The notes beneath the pieces were generated by a model. That model was not told where the DNA came from, did not search any database, and was given only the letters and a program-made list of their open reading frames with translations. The translations under genes were made by a program, and so were the position numbers. This document shows, in pieces, positions 43,267-51,179 of a stretch of 64,000 bases of DNA. The stretch lies in assembly GCA_035567895.1 (NCBI GenBank), contig DATMPC010000085.1, positions 1 through 64,000 of the forward strand. The letters run 5' to 3'. The stretch's first letter is position 1. Each line of letters begins with the position of its first letter. This stretch comes from Terriglobales bacterium. GTDB taxonomy: Bacteria > Acidobacteriota > Terriglobia > Terriglobales > Acidobacteriaceae.

Positions 43267-44021
43267 CGGCGGAGTTCATCGCTCCAAATGTTTTGCTTGC
43301 GCAAGTAGTGCTCCATGTAAGCGATAGGATCGGCGCGCTGACTTTTGAGGCGGTTTCTCGCCTCGTGACTATCGTTTTCGATGCATTGAATCAGTGTTGG
43401 ACCCGCACCTCTGCGGGCCTTATCAATAGCCTCGTGTGCCACTCGGTAGACAGCGACTCCGTCACCGTGGTCTACCGGGATCGTGGGAAGATGGTGTGGT
43501 GTTGGCCCCGATTTGCGAACGTTTGTGCCGACCTTTTCCAGGTAGATGATGGGTAGACTCTGTTGCTGAGCCAACCGAACAGAATCAACTGCGCGAGCAA
43601 TTTCACGCAGCGAAGCAAAGGCAATTACCACATTGTCTTGGTGCTGTATCCGATATGCGAGTGCGACACCGGCCGCAATCGCGAGACGCTCTCGAGAGCC
43701 ATCTTCAAGCACACTCCACCCAGTCGCGGTGGTTTTCTCATCTGTTCCGTTAATTGAGGATTCATCGCAGGCAAGCTGACCGATATGTTGACTGGCAAGC
43801 GTTGCAACCGCGTCGCCAGATCGAAGGTCAATGACAGCCGCAACTTCGCACGCTACGCCAAAGTAGAGCGCTCGCCTCTTTCCCCTCGCGCCTTTCCGTT
43901 TCTGCTCGCAGGAGCTTAAGCGAACCATCAGCGTGTACAGTTGCTTCAGCTTCTCGGCGGAGATTATTGGAGGGTGATGCTCTTCTGGACGACTTACGGA
44001 GGTAGCGATCAAATGCGTCAT
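43263..44021 (-). CDS. Degenerate pyruvate dehydrogenase E1-alpha-like protein
   Basis: A 252-residue protein that resembles the E1-alpha subunit of 2-oxo acid dehydrogenases. LYTLMVRLSSCEQ corresponds to MVxxRxxEE, YFGVACEVAAVIDLRSGDAV to the GQEA-type segment, AIAAGVALAYRIQHQDNVVI to the segment before the cofactor loop, and DGVAVYRVAHEAIDKARRGA plus RADPIAYMEHYL to the C-terminal part. The thiamine-diphosphate site, normally GDGA...N, is replaced by FASLREIARAVDSVR, and the NN loop is EKV. The protein is also short (usually 320-400). It has probably lost catalysis and could be a regulatory or structural relic. It overlaps the end of the SDR gene by 4 bp, tail to tail. Confidence 0.6.
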   Translation of the reverse strand: MTHLIATSVSRPEEHHPPIISAEKLKQLYTLMVRLSSCEQKRKGARGKRRALYFGVACEVAAVIDLRSGDAVATLASQHIGQLACDESSINGTDEKTTATGWSVLEDGSRERLAIAAGVALAYRIQHQDNVVIAFASLREIARAVDSVRLAQQQSLPIIYLEKVGTNVRKSGPTPHHLPTIPVDHGDGVAVYRVAHEAIDKARRGAGPTLIQCIENDSHEARNRLKSQRADPIAYMEHYLRKQNIWSDELRR

Positions 44022-44277
44022 CGACTGTTGTTCATCAAGGAGTATGAGGCTTCGATTTTAATGCAGCCGTGATTTGCCGGAGTGCGCGCCAATGGTTGTC
44101 GTTGGAGACTCTCTGCGCCACCGAATGTTTTCCTCAGTAATGAGGAAAAGTTTGTGGATAAGCGGCATGCGAGCTTCGGGAAGCTCGATGATTACTGTAT
44201 AAACAGCAGCTTGCACATGTGCGTGTGCGAGAGATGGCAGTTTTGACAGTGGAAATTCAGCTAGCTCCATTTCTGCG

Positions 44278-45024
44278 ATGAAGCTTCGACTCGACAAACT
44301 GCTGCTGGAGCGCGGTCTGGCTCCTTCGCGCGAGCGCGCTCAGGCACTGATTCTTGCGGGTCGCGTGCTGGTCAATGAGCAGAAAGTAGAGAAGCCGGGA
44401 ATCTCCGTCGCAAGCGACGCTGCACTGCGCGTGCTCGGTGACGATCTTCGCTACGTGAGCCGCGGTGGGCTCAAACTTGAGCGCGCTCTTGCGTATTGGA
44501 AAATCGATCTGCACAGCAAAGTCTGTCTCGATGTAGGAGCTTCTACTGGAGGCTTCACGGATTGCATGCTTCAGCATGGCGCTGCCCACGTGATCGCCGT
44601 CGATACTGGTTACGGTCAAATCGATGCGCGGCTCAGGCAGGATTCACGCGTGACATTGCTGGAGAAGACGAACGCTCGCTATCTCGCCGCGGAGCAGTTG
44701 CCGCTGAGGGCAGATTTCCTTGCGATGGACGTCTCGTTCATTTCGGCGACCCTGGTAATTCCGGCAGTGGTCGCAGCGATCCGTGGCAAGAGCGCATGTA
44801 TGAGCCTTGAAACTGTCGTGCTAGTGAAGCCGCAATTTGAAGCGGGACGGGAGTTGATTGGGAAAGGGGGCATCGTGCGGGATGAGAAGGTGCAGCTCGC
44901 AGCACTTGAGCGTGTGAAGCAGGCGGTCATCAAACTGGGCGGAAGCGACACTGACTCAATCGACTCGCCGATCCTCGGCACAGAAGGCAACCGGGAATTC
45001 TTGTTACACTCACGATTCGCCTGA
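44278..45024 (+). CDS. tlyA: TlyA-family rRNA 2'-O-methyltransferase
   Basis: A 248-residue two-domain protein. Residues about 1-65 are an S4 RNA-binding domain (RLDKLLLERGLAPSRERAQA). The rest is an FtsJ-like methyltransferase with KVCLDVGASTGGFTDCMLQH (SAM site), VIAVDTGYGQID and LAMDVSFISATLVIPAV, and ends with LVKPQFEAGRELIGKGGIVR. TlyA family members methylate cytidines in 16S and 23S rRNA and affect capreomycin sensitivity. It lies 16 bp upstream of nadK and is probably co-transcribed with it. Confidence 0.92.
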   Translation: MKLRLDKLLLERGLAPSRERAQALILAGRVLVNEQKVEKPGISVASDAALRVLGDDLRYVSRGGLKLERALAYWKIDLHSKVCLDVGASTGGFTDCMLQHGAAHVIAVDTGYGQIDARLRQDSRVTLLEKTNARYLAAEQLPLRADFLAMDVSFISATLVIPAVVAAIRGKSACMSLETVVLVKPQFEAGRELIGKGGIVRDEKVQLAALERVKQAVIKLGGSDTDSIDSPILGTEGNREFLLHSRFA

Positions 45025-45040
45025 GAGAATCGTTCTGCAC

Positions 45041-45898
45041 ATGCCCTCTGCTGCCATCATCTCCAAACCTAACCGGCCAGAGCTGAAGGAATTGGTTTCC
45101 GGAATTGTTGACTGGCTTGAACGGCATGGATACCAGGTTGTGCTTGATCTGGACTCCTCGAGCCATGTCTCAGGCTGCAAGTGTGCGTCGCGAGAGCAAC
45201 TGCACAACTACAAGCTTGATTTTGCAGTGGTGCTCGGTGGTGATGGGACCCTGCTTGCGGCGGCGCGGGCACTGGCTCATGCCGAAGTGCCTCTCCTTGC
45301 CGTGAATCTGGGCTCTCTGGGATTCCTGACAGAGGTTCCCCTTGCCGAACTTTACGAGCATCTGGAGAGCATCACCAAACAGTGCTGCGTGGTTGACGAG
45401 CGCTCGATGCTTCAGTGCCGGCTCATCCGCGGGGAAAAGATTGTGCATGAATGCGAAGCTCTGAACGATGTCGTGATGAAGGCGACCGCCGCACGCCTCG
45501 CGGACTTCGAACTCACCATCAACGGCTATCACGTGACCAATTACAAGGCCGACGCGCTGATTGTGGCGACTCCTACGGGATCGACTGCATACTCTCTCGC
45601 TGCCGGCGGCCCGATCCTGGCTCCGGGTGTGAAGGCTCTGGTGATTACTCCGGTTTCGCCGCACTCCCTTACACATCGGCCCATTGTCGTCGAGGAGAGT
45701 TCCAAGGTCGCAGTCACTCTCTCTGTCGGGCATGAGGAAGGCTTCCTCACGACCGATGGACAGGTGAGCATTCCCATCCAAAGCGGAGATCGCGTGGAAT
45801 GTGAGCGTGCGAAATATCGTGTGAAGCTCTTGCGACAGCAGAATGGGCAAAAGTTTTTCGATGTCCTGCGCACCAAACTGCATTGGGGAGAACGATAG
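45041..45898 (+). CDS. nadK: NAD kinase
   Basis: A 285-residue NAD kinase that makes NADP from NAD. The nucleotide site is GGDGT at residues 66-70, followed by ALNDVVM (the N-E/D motif), TGSTAYSLAAGGPILAPG (about 180-197) and the PHSLTHRPIVV strand near residue 208. The family's C-terminal part is complete. It is the second gene of a short tlyA-nadK unit; the amidohydrolase gene follows after a palindromic repeat. Confidence 0.95.
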   Translation: MPSAAIISKPNRPELKELVSGIVDWLERHGYQVVLDLDSSSHVSGCKCASREQLHNYKLDFAVVLGGDGTLLAAARALAHAEVPLLAVNLGSLGFLTEVPLAELYEHLESITKQCCVVDERSMLQCRLIRGEKIVHECEALNDVVMKATAARLADFELTINGYHVTNYKADALIVATPTGSTAYSLAAGGPILAPGVKALVITPVSPHSLTHRPIVVEESSKVAVTLSVGHEEGFLTTDGQVSIPIQSGDRVECERAKYRVKLLRQQNGQKFFDVLRTKLHWGER

Positions 45899-45942
45899 GT
45901 TGTCTTCGTACTTTCGACCTTCTCGATCTCATCCGCTGCATG

Positions 45943-45970
45943 GTAGAGACGCAGCATGCTGCGTCTCTAC
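45943..45970. repeat. 28-bp perfect palindrome
   Basis: GTAGAGACGCAGCATGCTGC continues to complete a perfect 28-bp palindrome with no loop, in the 79-bp gap between nadK and the amidohydrolase. This GTAGAGACGCAGCATG-type palindrome is known as a dispersed element in several bacteria. It may also act as a hairpin at the transcript end. Confidence 0.9.
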
Positions 45971-45977
45971 GATAGTG

Positions 45978-47642
45978 ATGGTTACCTCGATGCTTGCGCT
46001 GTTTTGGGGAACTCTCTTCGCGCAGGAGCATCCGACGGCCGACACGATCATCACTAACGCAAATGTCTGGACCGTGGACCGCAACCATCCCAAAGCGGAA
46101 GCGGTCGCAATCTTGAATCAGCGCATCGTCGCTGTTGGCACCTCGGTTGAGATGGATGGGTGGCGTGGGCCGCGTACTCGCATCATCGATGCTGGCGGGA
46201 AGTTGCTGCTGCCAGGTTTCAATGATGCTCATGTTCACTTCGTCTCCGGCGGCTTTCAACTCGATCAGGTGCAGCTCACGGACGCAAAGACTCGCGATGA
46301 ATTCGCTCGGCGAATTGCTGCGCAAGCCAAGAAACTTAAGAAAGGTGAGTGGATCCTCGGCGGCGAGTGGGACGAGCAAAACTGGTCGCCCGCCGAATTG
46401 CCGACGCACGAATGGATCGATGCGGTTACTCCGGACAATCCCGTGTTCATCGAGCGGCACGATGGGCACGAGTCGCTCGCCAACGCGCTTGCGATGAAAT
46501 TGGCGAACGTGACCGCCGAGACGAAGGCTCCGGCTGGCGGCGAGATTGTGCGCGATCCCCAAGGAAATCCGACGGGAATCTTCAAAGACGCCGCGAAGGC
46601 GCTGGTCGAAAAGGCGATTCCCGAACCGACACCGGCCGCTCGCATCCGAGCGGCCAAGCGCGCGCTCGAGCATGCCGCGTCTCTCGGGGTAACGAGCGTA
46701 CAGGACATGGTTCCCACTTATGGCGACATTGAAGCCTACTCGGTGCTCGCTGAGCGCGGAGAACTCACGGCCCGCATCTATGTAGCTCCGACCGAAACTC
46801 GCTGGAGAGATCAGGCGAGGATCGGCGTTCGACATGCTTTCGGCTCAGACTTCTTGCGCCTTGGCGCGGTCAAAGGCTTTGCCGATGGCTCTCTCGGTTC
46901 GACGACCGCTTACTTCTTTCAACCCTACGTAGACGCGCCGAACACGCGCGGCCTGCTCTCCGACGAGATGCAACCCATTAGCGGAATGCGCGAGCGACTC
47001 ACCGGAGCAGATCGAGCAGGGTTGCAGCTCTGTATCCACGCGATTGGCGACCAGGCGATTTCAACTGTGCTCGATATGTTTCAGGACATCCAAAAAGTCA
47101 ACGGCAGCCGCGACCGCCGATGGCGCATTGAGCACGCCCAGCACATGGCGCCAAAAGACTTTCAGCGCTTCGCGAACTTGCGCGTGATTGCATCGATGCA
47201 GCCATACCACGCCATTGATGACGGGCAATGGGCCGACCGGCGCATCGGTCCGATTCGCGCCCGGACGACTTACGCCTTCCGAACGTTCTTGGACAATGGT
47301 GTGCGCCTCGCATTTGGCACGGATTGGACCGTCGCACCGCTGAATCCCATGATGGGCCTCTATGCTGCCGTTACCCGTGCCACGCTTGATGGTAAGCATC
47401 CCAATGGCTGGGTGCCTGAACAAAAAATCAAAATCGAAGAAGCCATCGAGGCCTACACCATGGGCTCAGCCTACGCAGAATTCCAGGAAAAGGAAAAAGG
47501 ATCGATTACCCCCGGCAAGCTCGCCGATCTGGTGCTCGTGAGCGACGATTTGTTGAAGATCGATCCGCCTGCAATTCGCGACGCCAAAGTCGAAATGACC
47601 ATGGTCGATGGCAAAATCGTCTACGGCGGGCCGCCGCAGTAG
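45978..47642 (+). CDS. Exported amidohydrolase (YtcJ-like)
   Basis: A 554-residue metal-dependent amidohydrolase. ATG 45978 opens a leader (MVTSMLALFWGTLFAQ), whereas the longer frame back to 45843 runs through the palindrome and is rejected. Family marks are DTIITNANVWTVDRNHPKAE, LLLPGFNDAHVHFVSGG (first metal-binding His pair), VKGFADGSLGSTTAYFF, IHAIGDQAISTVLDMF, RWRIEHAQHMAPKDF, and FGTDWTVAPLNPM. These match YtcJ-type enzymes of uncertain substrate, probably N-acyl or cyclic amides. The leader suggests the periplasm. Confidence 0.88.
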   Translation: MVTSMLALFWGTLFAQEHPTADTIITNANVWTVDRNHPKAEAVAILNQRIVAVGTSVEMDGWRGPRTRIIDAGGKLLLPGFNDAHVHFVSGGFQLDQVQLTDAKTRDEFARRIAAQAKKLKKGEWILGGEWDEQNWSPAELPTHEWIDAVTPDNPVFIERHDGHESLANALAMKLANVTAETKAPAGGEIVRDPQGNPTGIFKDAAKALVEKAIPEPTPAARIRAAKRALEHAASLGVTSVQDMVPTYGDIEAYSVLAERGELTARIYVAPTETRWRDQARIGVRHAFGSDFLRLGAVKGFADGSLGSTTAYFFQPYVDAPNTRGLLSDEMQPISGMRERLTGADRAGLQLCIHAIGDQAISTVLDMFQDIQKVNGSRDRRWRIEHAQHMAPKDFQRFANLRVIASMQPYHAIDDGQWADRRIGPIRARTTYAFRTFLDNGVRLAFGTDWTVAPLNPMMGLYAAVTRATLDGKHPNGWVPEQKIKIEEAIEAYTMGSAYAEFQEKEKGSITPGKLADLVLVSDDLLKIDPPAIRDAKVEMTMVDGKIVYGGPPQ

Positions 47643-47665
47643 CTCGCCGGGCGGCCGAAGAGTGA

Positions 47666-47742
47666 AACCACGAAGGACACGAAGGAGCACGAAGAAAAAA
47701 CTTAGGGACTCTCCTTCGTGTACCTTCGTGTCCTTTGTGGTT
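47666..47742. repeat. CCACGAAGGACACGAAGG-type inverted repeat
   Basis: 29-nt arms, 47666-47694 and 47714-47742, match at 26 positions (left arm begins AACCACGAAGGACACGAAGG). It lies in the gap after the amidohydrolase gene. The sequence is typical of the dispersed CACGAAGGACACGAAGG family found in many genomes and has no coding content. Confidence 0.8.
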
Positions 47743-47773
47743 AGCTCTTGCCTCAGGCACGAAGTCGCGGAAA

Positions 47774-48229
47774 TTAGGGCTTGCTTTCCTTCGAACCAGC
47801 TTCCAGTAGACGCTTGGTGAGAAGCACTAGGCCGATGATCTGAGTCCATTCTGAAACGATGTTCCCAACCACCTGTCCCCATTTGGAATTTGCTTCCATC
47901 GACTTGAACAGAAGTATCCACGCGATTCCTGTCACTACCAGGAAGATGGTGAGCGAGTGGTCGTCGAGAAAGCAGAGCACGCGATTCACCGGCTCCTTCC
48001 GTGGCTTGCGGCTCTCCGCAGAGCCCTTTTCGTACATGTGCTTGGTTGCGAGAACGGTTACTACGACGCCTGACCAATCCGCGATGGCGTTGCCGAAGAA
48101 GGATCCGAAATGGGTGCTGGGATCGGAGTAGATGTAGAGCACAGTCCAGAGCAGCACGATCGCCGCGGTCGTGAGGCTAAGCGAGTGTCGACGCAGAAAA
48201 CTCTGTCTCTGACGATTCGTGGCAGGCAT
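47774..48229 (-). CDS. Internally duplicated membrane protein
   Basis: A 151-residue protein made of two copies of one unit, residues 11-73 and 87-149, with a constant offset of 76. Shared marks: HSL at 15 and 91; GSFFGNAIADW at 42-52 against GQVVGNIVSEW at 118-128; and TVLATKHMYEKGSAES against GLVLLTKRLLEAGSKES. Each unit holds two predicted membrane helices, so the protein would have four. A basic linker (RKPRKEP) joins them. It starts 14 bp after the stop of the immunity-like gene on the same strand, so it may belong to the same unit. No family is recognised. Confidence 0.65.
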   Translation of the reverse strand: MPATNRQRQSFLRRHSLSLTTAAIVLLWTVLYIYSDPSTHFGSFFGNAIADWSGVVVTVLATKHMYEKGSAESRKPRKEPVNRVLCFLDDHSLTIFLVVTGIAWILLFKSMEANSKWGQVVGNIVSEWTQIIGLVLLTKRLLEAGSKESKP

Positions 48230-48242
48230 TTGTAAACGCAGA

Positions 48243-48551
48243 TTACTTCAGAGCGTCTCGGAGTTGCTCGACTTCTTTACGAGAATGGAAATGCCGGCGG
48301 GAGCCAAGGTCGTTCTCGAGAATTCGGATGAGTTCTGAATCTGGCAGTGCACGCGTTATCTGTAGCAGGCGATCGAGTTCAGATCGGACGATAGCTGTTT
48401 CGCGTTCGTCAGCGTCCCGGCGAAAGGCTCGAGCAGCGGCAAGAAGCGAATCGTATTCGAGAGCGCTGTCCTCATGCAGATACCCGCGCAGGAAGTTGCT
48501 CAAAGCGGAGTAATCCGTGGGATCGATTTTGGAACGACCGCTAGTTCTCAT
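48243..48551 (-). CDS. CdiI-like immunity protein candidate
   Basis: A 102-residue cytoplasmic protein with a pattern typical of a CdiI immunity family: YSALSNFLRGYLHEDSALEY at residues 14-33 (usual form FL-x-x-YF-H-x-D), RSELDRLLQ near 57-64, and a C-terminal SRKEVEQLRDALK near 90-102. Its ATG overlaps the stop of the toxin-like gene by four bases (ATGA), as expected for an immunity gene translated right after its toxin. The pairing is inferred from overlap and family resemblance, and no structure is claimed. Confidence 0.75.
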   Translation of the reverse strand: MRTSGRSKIDPTDYSALSNFLRGYLHEDSALEYDSLLAAARAFRRDADERETAIVRSELDRLLQITRALPDSELIRILENDLGSRRHFHSRKEVEQLRDALK

Positions 48552-49084
48552 GCAGGTTTCCAGCAGTCTGGATAACTGGTAAGTACGTAGTAGTCACTCG
48601 CGCTTACGAACTTCAAGACTGCCACCGCGTGCGAGCATGGGAACGATTGTGTCTCCCCACGCCTCACGCTTCTTCCGATCGGAGAGTTGCTGTCGTAATC
48701 GAGTACCAGATTGGAATGGCCGCCAGGCCTCTGCAGCCAGCGATCGATCTTTTCAGTGTTTTCGCGAATGGCGGCGGCGACTGCCATCTCCGCCGTCGCT
48801 CGGTCGGTGTACGAAGAAGCCGCCGAGACATCTTCGCTTTGAACCCGCTCGCGCAGCTCAGCGTCGGTCTTCCCCACATGACGCTGCAAAGTGTGCCCTC
48901 CGCGCCCTTCATCGCGCGTCAGGTCGTGGCGGTTACTCGCATCGAGCGACACGCGCTCGACGGGTTGCCTCGCGGGAACGACAGGTTCGTGATTTCCGGA
49001 GACCAGTCGAAATCCCGCATAACCAATCAGCAGCACGGTAATGCCCGCTAATCTCGTCTTTGTAGCTCTCTTCACGACAGCCAT
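48548..49084 (-). CDS. RNase-A-type CdiA-CT toxin candidate, membrane-anchored or exported
   Basis: A 178-residue protein. Residues about 9-26 form a hydrophobic signal or anchor (TRLAGITVLLIGYAGFRLVS), and the rest resembles the bacterial RNase A-like CdiA C-terminal toxin domain: GGHTLQRHVGKTDAELRERV, SAASSYTDRATAEMAVAAAI, IGRSVRRGE, and YYVLTSYP. As I recall, the characterised Y. kristensenii toxin uses His175, Arg186, Thr276 and Tyr278. Here His69, Arg80, Thr169 and Tyr171 keep these spacings (11, 100, 102). The domain normally sits at the end of huge CdiA proteins; here it is a separate gene. An upstream in-frame ATG at 49117 is also possible. It overlaps the immunity-like gene by 4 bp. 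Confidence 0.8.
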   Translation of the reverse strand: MAVVKRATKTRLAGITVLLIGYAGFRLVSGNHEPVVPARQPVERVSLDASNRHDLTRDEGRGGHTLQRHVGKTDAELRERVQSEDVSAASSYTDRATAEMAVAAAIRENTEKIDRWLQRPGGHSNLVLDYDSNSPIGRSVRRGETQSFPCSHAVAVLKFVSASDYYVLTSYPDCWKPA

Positions 49085-49160
49085 TGTAAGGCGCAAATCG
49101 ATCTGTGTAAGAACCATCCGCTATTCAAGAACCCTCATCCAACCCTCCAGAGAAGAGGGC

Positions 49161-50060
49161 ATGTATCTGCTACGTGTGTGGAGAGCATTCTTAAAGGCGT
49201 TTAAGGACGTTGACCAGCACCACCTGCTGGCCTTCGCCGGCAGTCTTGCCTACTACTTCTTCATGTCGCTGATCCCGTTTCTGATCTTCCTGGCCAGCCT
49301 GCTCGTCTACATTCCCATCCCGGGACTGTTCGACTACATTCTCGGCGGACTCTCGCACATGTTTCCTCCTGACTCGATGGCGATGGTTCGCAAAGTGCTC
49401 GCCGACCTCATAAACACGAACCGCAAGAGCTTCCTGTCATTCGGGATTATTGGCACGATCTGGTCGGCCTCGGGCGGCTTCAGCGCGATGATCGAAGCAT
49501 TGAACGTGGCTTATGACGTGCAGGAGGGACGCCCATTCTGGAAGACTCGATCGCTCGCTTTGCTGCTAACGATTATCGTTGGAGCGTTGGTGACGATTTT
49601 GCTTTTCGCGATGTTCTTCGGCCCGCAATGGGGAGGAGCACTGGCGGCCAAGCTGCACCTGAGTCCTTTGTTTACCGCGAGCTGGTTTTATTTTCGCTGG
49701 GTGCTAGCCGCATTGTGCGCGCTCTTGTCGGTCGAGGTCATCTACTACCTGGCGCCTAACGTCGAGCAGCGCCACTTCCCGCAAACCATTCCCGGATCGG
49801 TAATGGCTGTCCTGCTGTGGGTTGGTGCTTCCTACGCTCTCGGCTTCTACCTTCAGCACTTTGCTCAACTCAGTAAGAGCTACGGCACATTGGGGGCCGT
49901 CGTAGGCCTGCTGCTATGGCTCTATGTTTCCAGCGCTGCGATCCTGATCGGCGCCGAAGTCAATGCTGAACTGGCGAGAGCGGTTGGCAAGGAGCCTCCG
50001 GTGAAAGAGGCGGTTGAGCCCGGGAAGGAAGAGATACCTCAGATTCGGCGCGCGAGTTGA
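49161..50060 (+). CDS. YihY/BrkB-family membrane protein
   Basis: A 299-residue inner membrane protein with about six helices. The frame opens earlier at 49041, but ATG 49161 follows AGAAGAGGGC and begins at the family start (MYLLRVWRAFLKAFKDVDQH). Characteristic segments are AFAGSLAYYFFMSLIPFLIF, FGIIGTIWSASGGFSAMIEA, LNVAYDVQEGRPFWKTRSLA, and YGTLGAVVGLLLWLYVSSAA. The family was once named RNase BN, but its role is still unclear. It is divergent from the toxin-like gene. Confidence 0.88.
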   Translation: MYLLRVWRAFLKAFKDVDQHHLLAFAGSLAYYFFMSLIPFLIFLASLLVYIPIPGLFDYILGGLSHMFPPDSMAMVRKVLADLINTNRKSFLSFGIIGTIWSASGGFSAMIEALNVAYDVQEGRPFWKTRSLALLLTIIVGALVTILLFAMFFGPQWGGALAAKLHLSPLFTASWFYFRWVLAALCALLSVEVIYYLAPNVEQRHFPQTIPGSVMAVLLWVGASYALGFYLQHFAQLSKSYGTLGAVVGLLLWLYVSSAAILIGAEVNAELARAVGKEPPVKEAVEPGKEEIPQIRRAS

Positions 50061-50471
50061 GTCCTCGGGCATCGGCCGCTCTTAGAATGCAAGCGTGGTG
50101 TAGAAGGTCTCTCAGGCCTCAGCACAGCTCAAGATTGACGCGGACTCTTTGCGAGTGAATCTTTAGCCGCAAACCAAATTGCGGAGGCATTCTGATCTCA
50201 GTGCAGGAGGATATCGAGACGAGCATAGAATTACTGACTAGTTACTAGTTATTCTCTCGGGACAAGAGACTGTTTTGTCCCACGCGTTTCTCTTTTATTT
50301 TCAAGCTCTTAAGCTCTGTCCCGCTGTCCCGGCACTTAGGCTTGCGGGACACCGGGACAACGTCAAGATTCGTCGCGAAACGCAAATAAATTAGCGGCAG
50401 GAAGGATTACTAGTAAGTACACTCACGGAGAGACTCACGTGGTTGTTTCCGGCTCCCTTAGAACGAGGTGG
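50061..50471. other. Non-coding gap with a hairpin
   Basis: 411 bp between the YihY gene (plus) and the DinB-like gene (minus), which converge. It contains an inverted repeat: TGTCCCGCTGTCCCG (50317-50331) with CGGGACACCGGGACA (50345-50359), matching at 14 of 15 positions. The motif GGGACA occurs several more times around it. No small ORF or RNA gene was recognised. Confidence 0.5.
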
Positions 50472-51023
50472 TTAGCCTCTTCGAGCCCGATTGGTCAGCT
50501 CAGCAGAGAATCCAAGACTCGCAGATTTTCCTTTCGGGATGCTTAGCGACTTCCATTCGGCACCGCGAAAATGTTTTGCCAGCAGGATGATTTGACCAAC
50601 GTGTTCGGCATAGTGCGTCATTTGACGGCTGATCGCTTCGAGAACCGTGTGCTCCTGTCCCCGAATTGTGACTTTTCGGTCGAGGTCTGCGGCAGTGAGC
50701 GGTTCAATCGCTGCGAAGACCAGATTCCATCCCTGATTCCACCAGAGCAACACTTGCTCGGGCGTGGTGGAAGAGTCCAGTAAGAACTCGCTGTCGCGAT
50801 CGCGATTCGGCTTCTCGCCATCGCTGGTGAGGAAGTTGGTCCAGCGCGAGCGCATGTTTCCCGCCATGTGCTTCACGATGATCGCAATCGAATTCGCTTC
50901 TGGATCGATAAGTCGAAACCAATCTTCGGAGCGTAGCTGCGAGAAGGCGGTTTCGGTGCGGGTTTTGTAGCCACGGAAGGTTCGGAGTGCTTCCGTGAGG
51001 AAGGCGGATTTGGTGTCGGGCAT
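50472..51023 (-). CDS. DinB-like (DUF1572) four-helix protein
   Basis: A 183-residue soluble protein. The frame extends to 51098, but ATG 51023 starts the family sequence (MPDTKSAFLTEALRTFRGYK). Visible family segments: NSIAIIVKHMAGNMRSRWTN, with the His that normally binds metal at about residue 54; WWNQGWNLVFAAI; and QMTHYAEHVGQIILLAKHF, with two further His (about 138 and 142). DUF1572/DinB-superfamily proteins form four-helix bundles with a three-His metal site and unknown or thiol-transferase roles. It is well preserved. Confidence 0.82.
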   Translation of the reverse strand: MPDTKSAFLTEALRTFRGYKTRTETAFSQLRSEDWFRLIDPEANSIAIIVKHMAGNMRSRWTNFLTSDGEKPNRDRDSEFLLDSSTTPEQVLLWWNQGWNLVFAAIEPLTAADLDRKVTIRGQEHTVLEAISRQMTHYAEHVGQIILLAKHFRGAEWKSLSIPKGKSASLGFSAELTNRARRG

Positions 51024-51122
51024 GAGTGGTTGCTCCGAGGAAAGTCTAGAAGTGGTAGCGAAAAGCCCGGCCGAGGGCGGCCGGAACCACGTAAGCACTT
51101 CAGTTCGATTCTATCTAAAGCG

Positions 51123-51150
51123 AAAGAGCCTCCATTCGTGGAGGCTCTTT
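51123..51150 (-). terminator. Terminator hairpin after rho
   Basis: A 12-bp perfect stem (AAAGAGCCTCCA at 51123-51134 with TGGAGGCTCTTT at 51139-51150) with a TTCG loop. Both strands end in T-rich tracts (TTTCGCTTT on the minus strand), so it can serve rho and perhaps the DinB-like side. Confidence 0.75.
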
Positions 51151-51179
51151 AACTTGACTACTGAGAACTGATCACTTCA

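Noticed and set aside
45747-46835. 362-codon minus-strand ORF across nadK and the amidohydrolase
   Set aside because: Both plus-strand genes show complete catalytic motifs; the minus frame crosses the palindrome between them.
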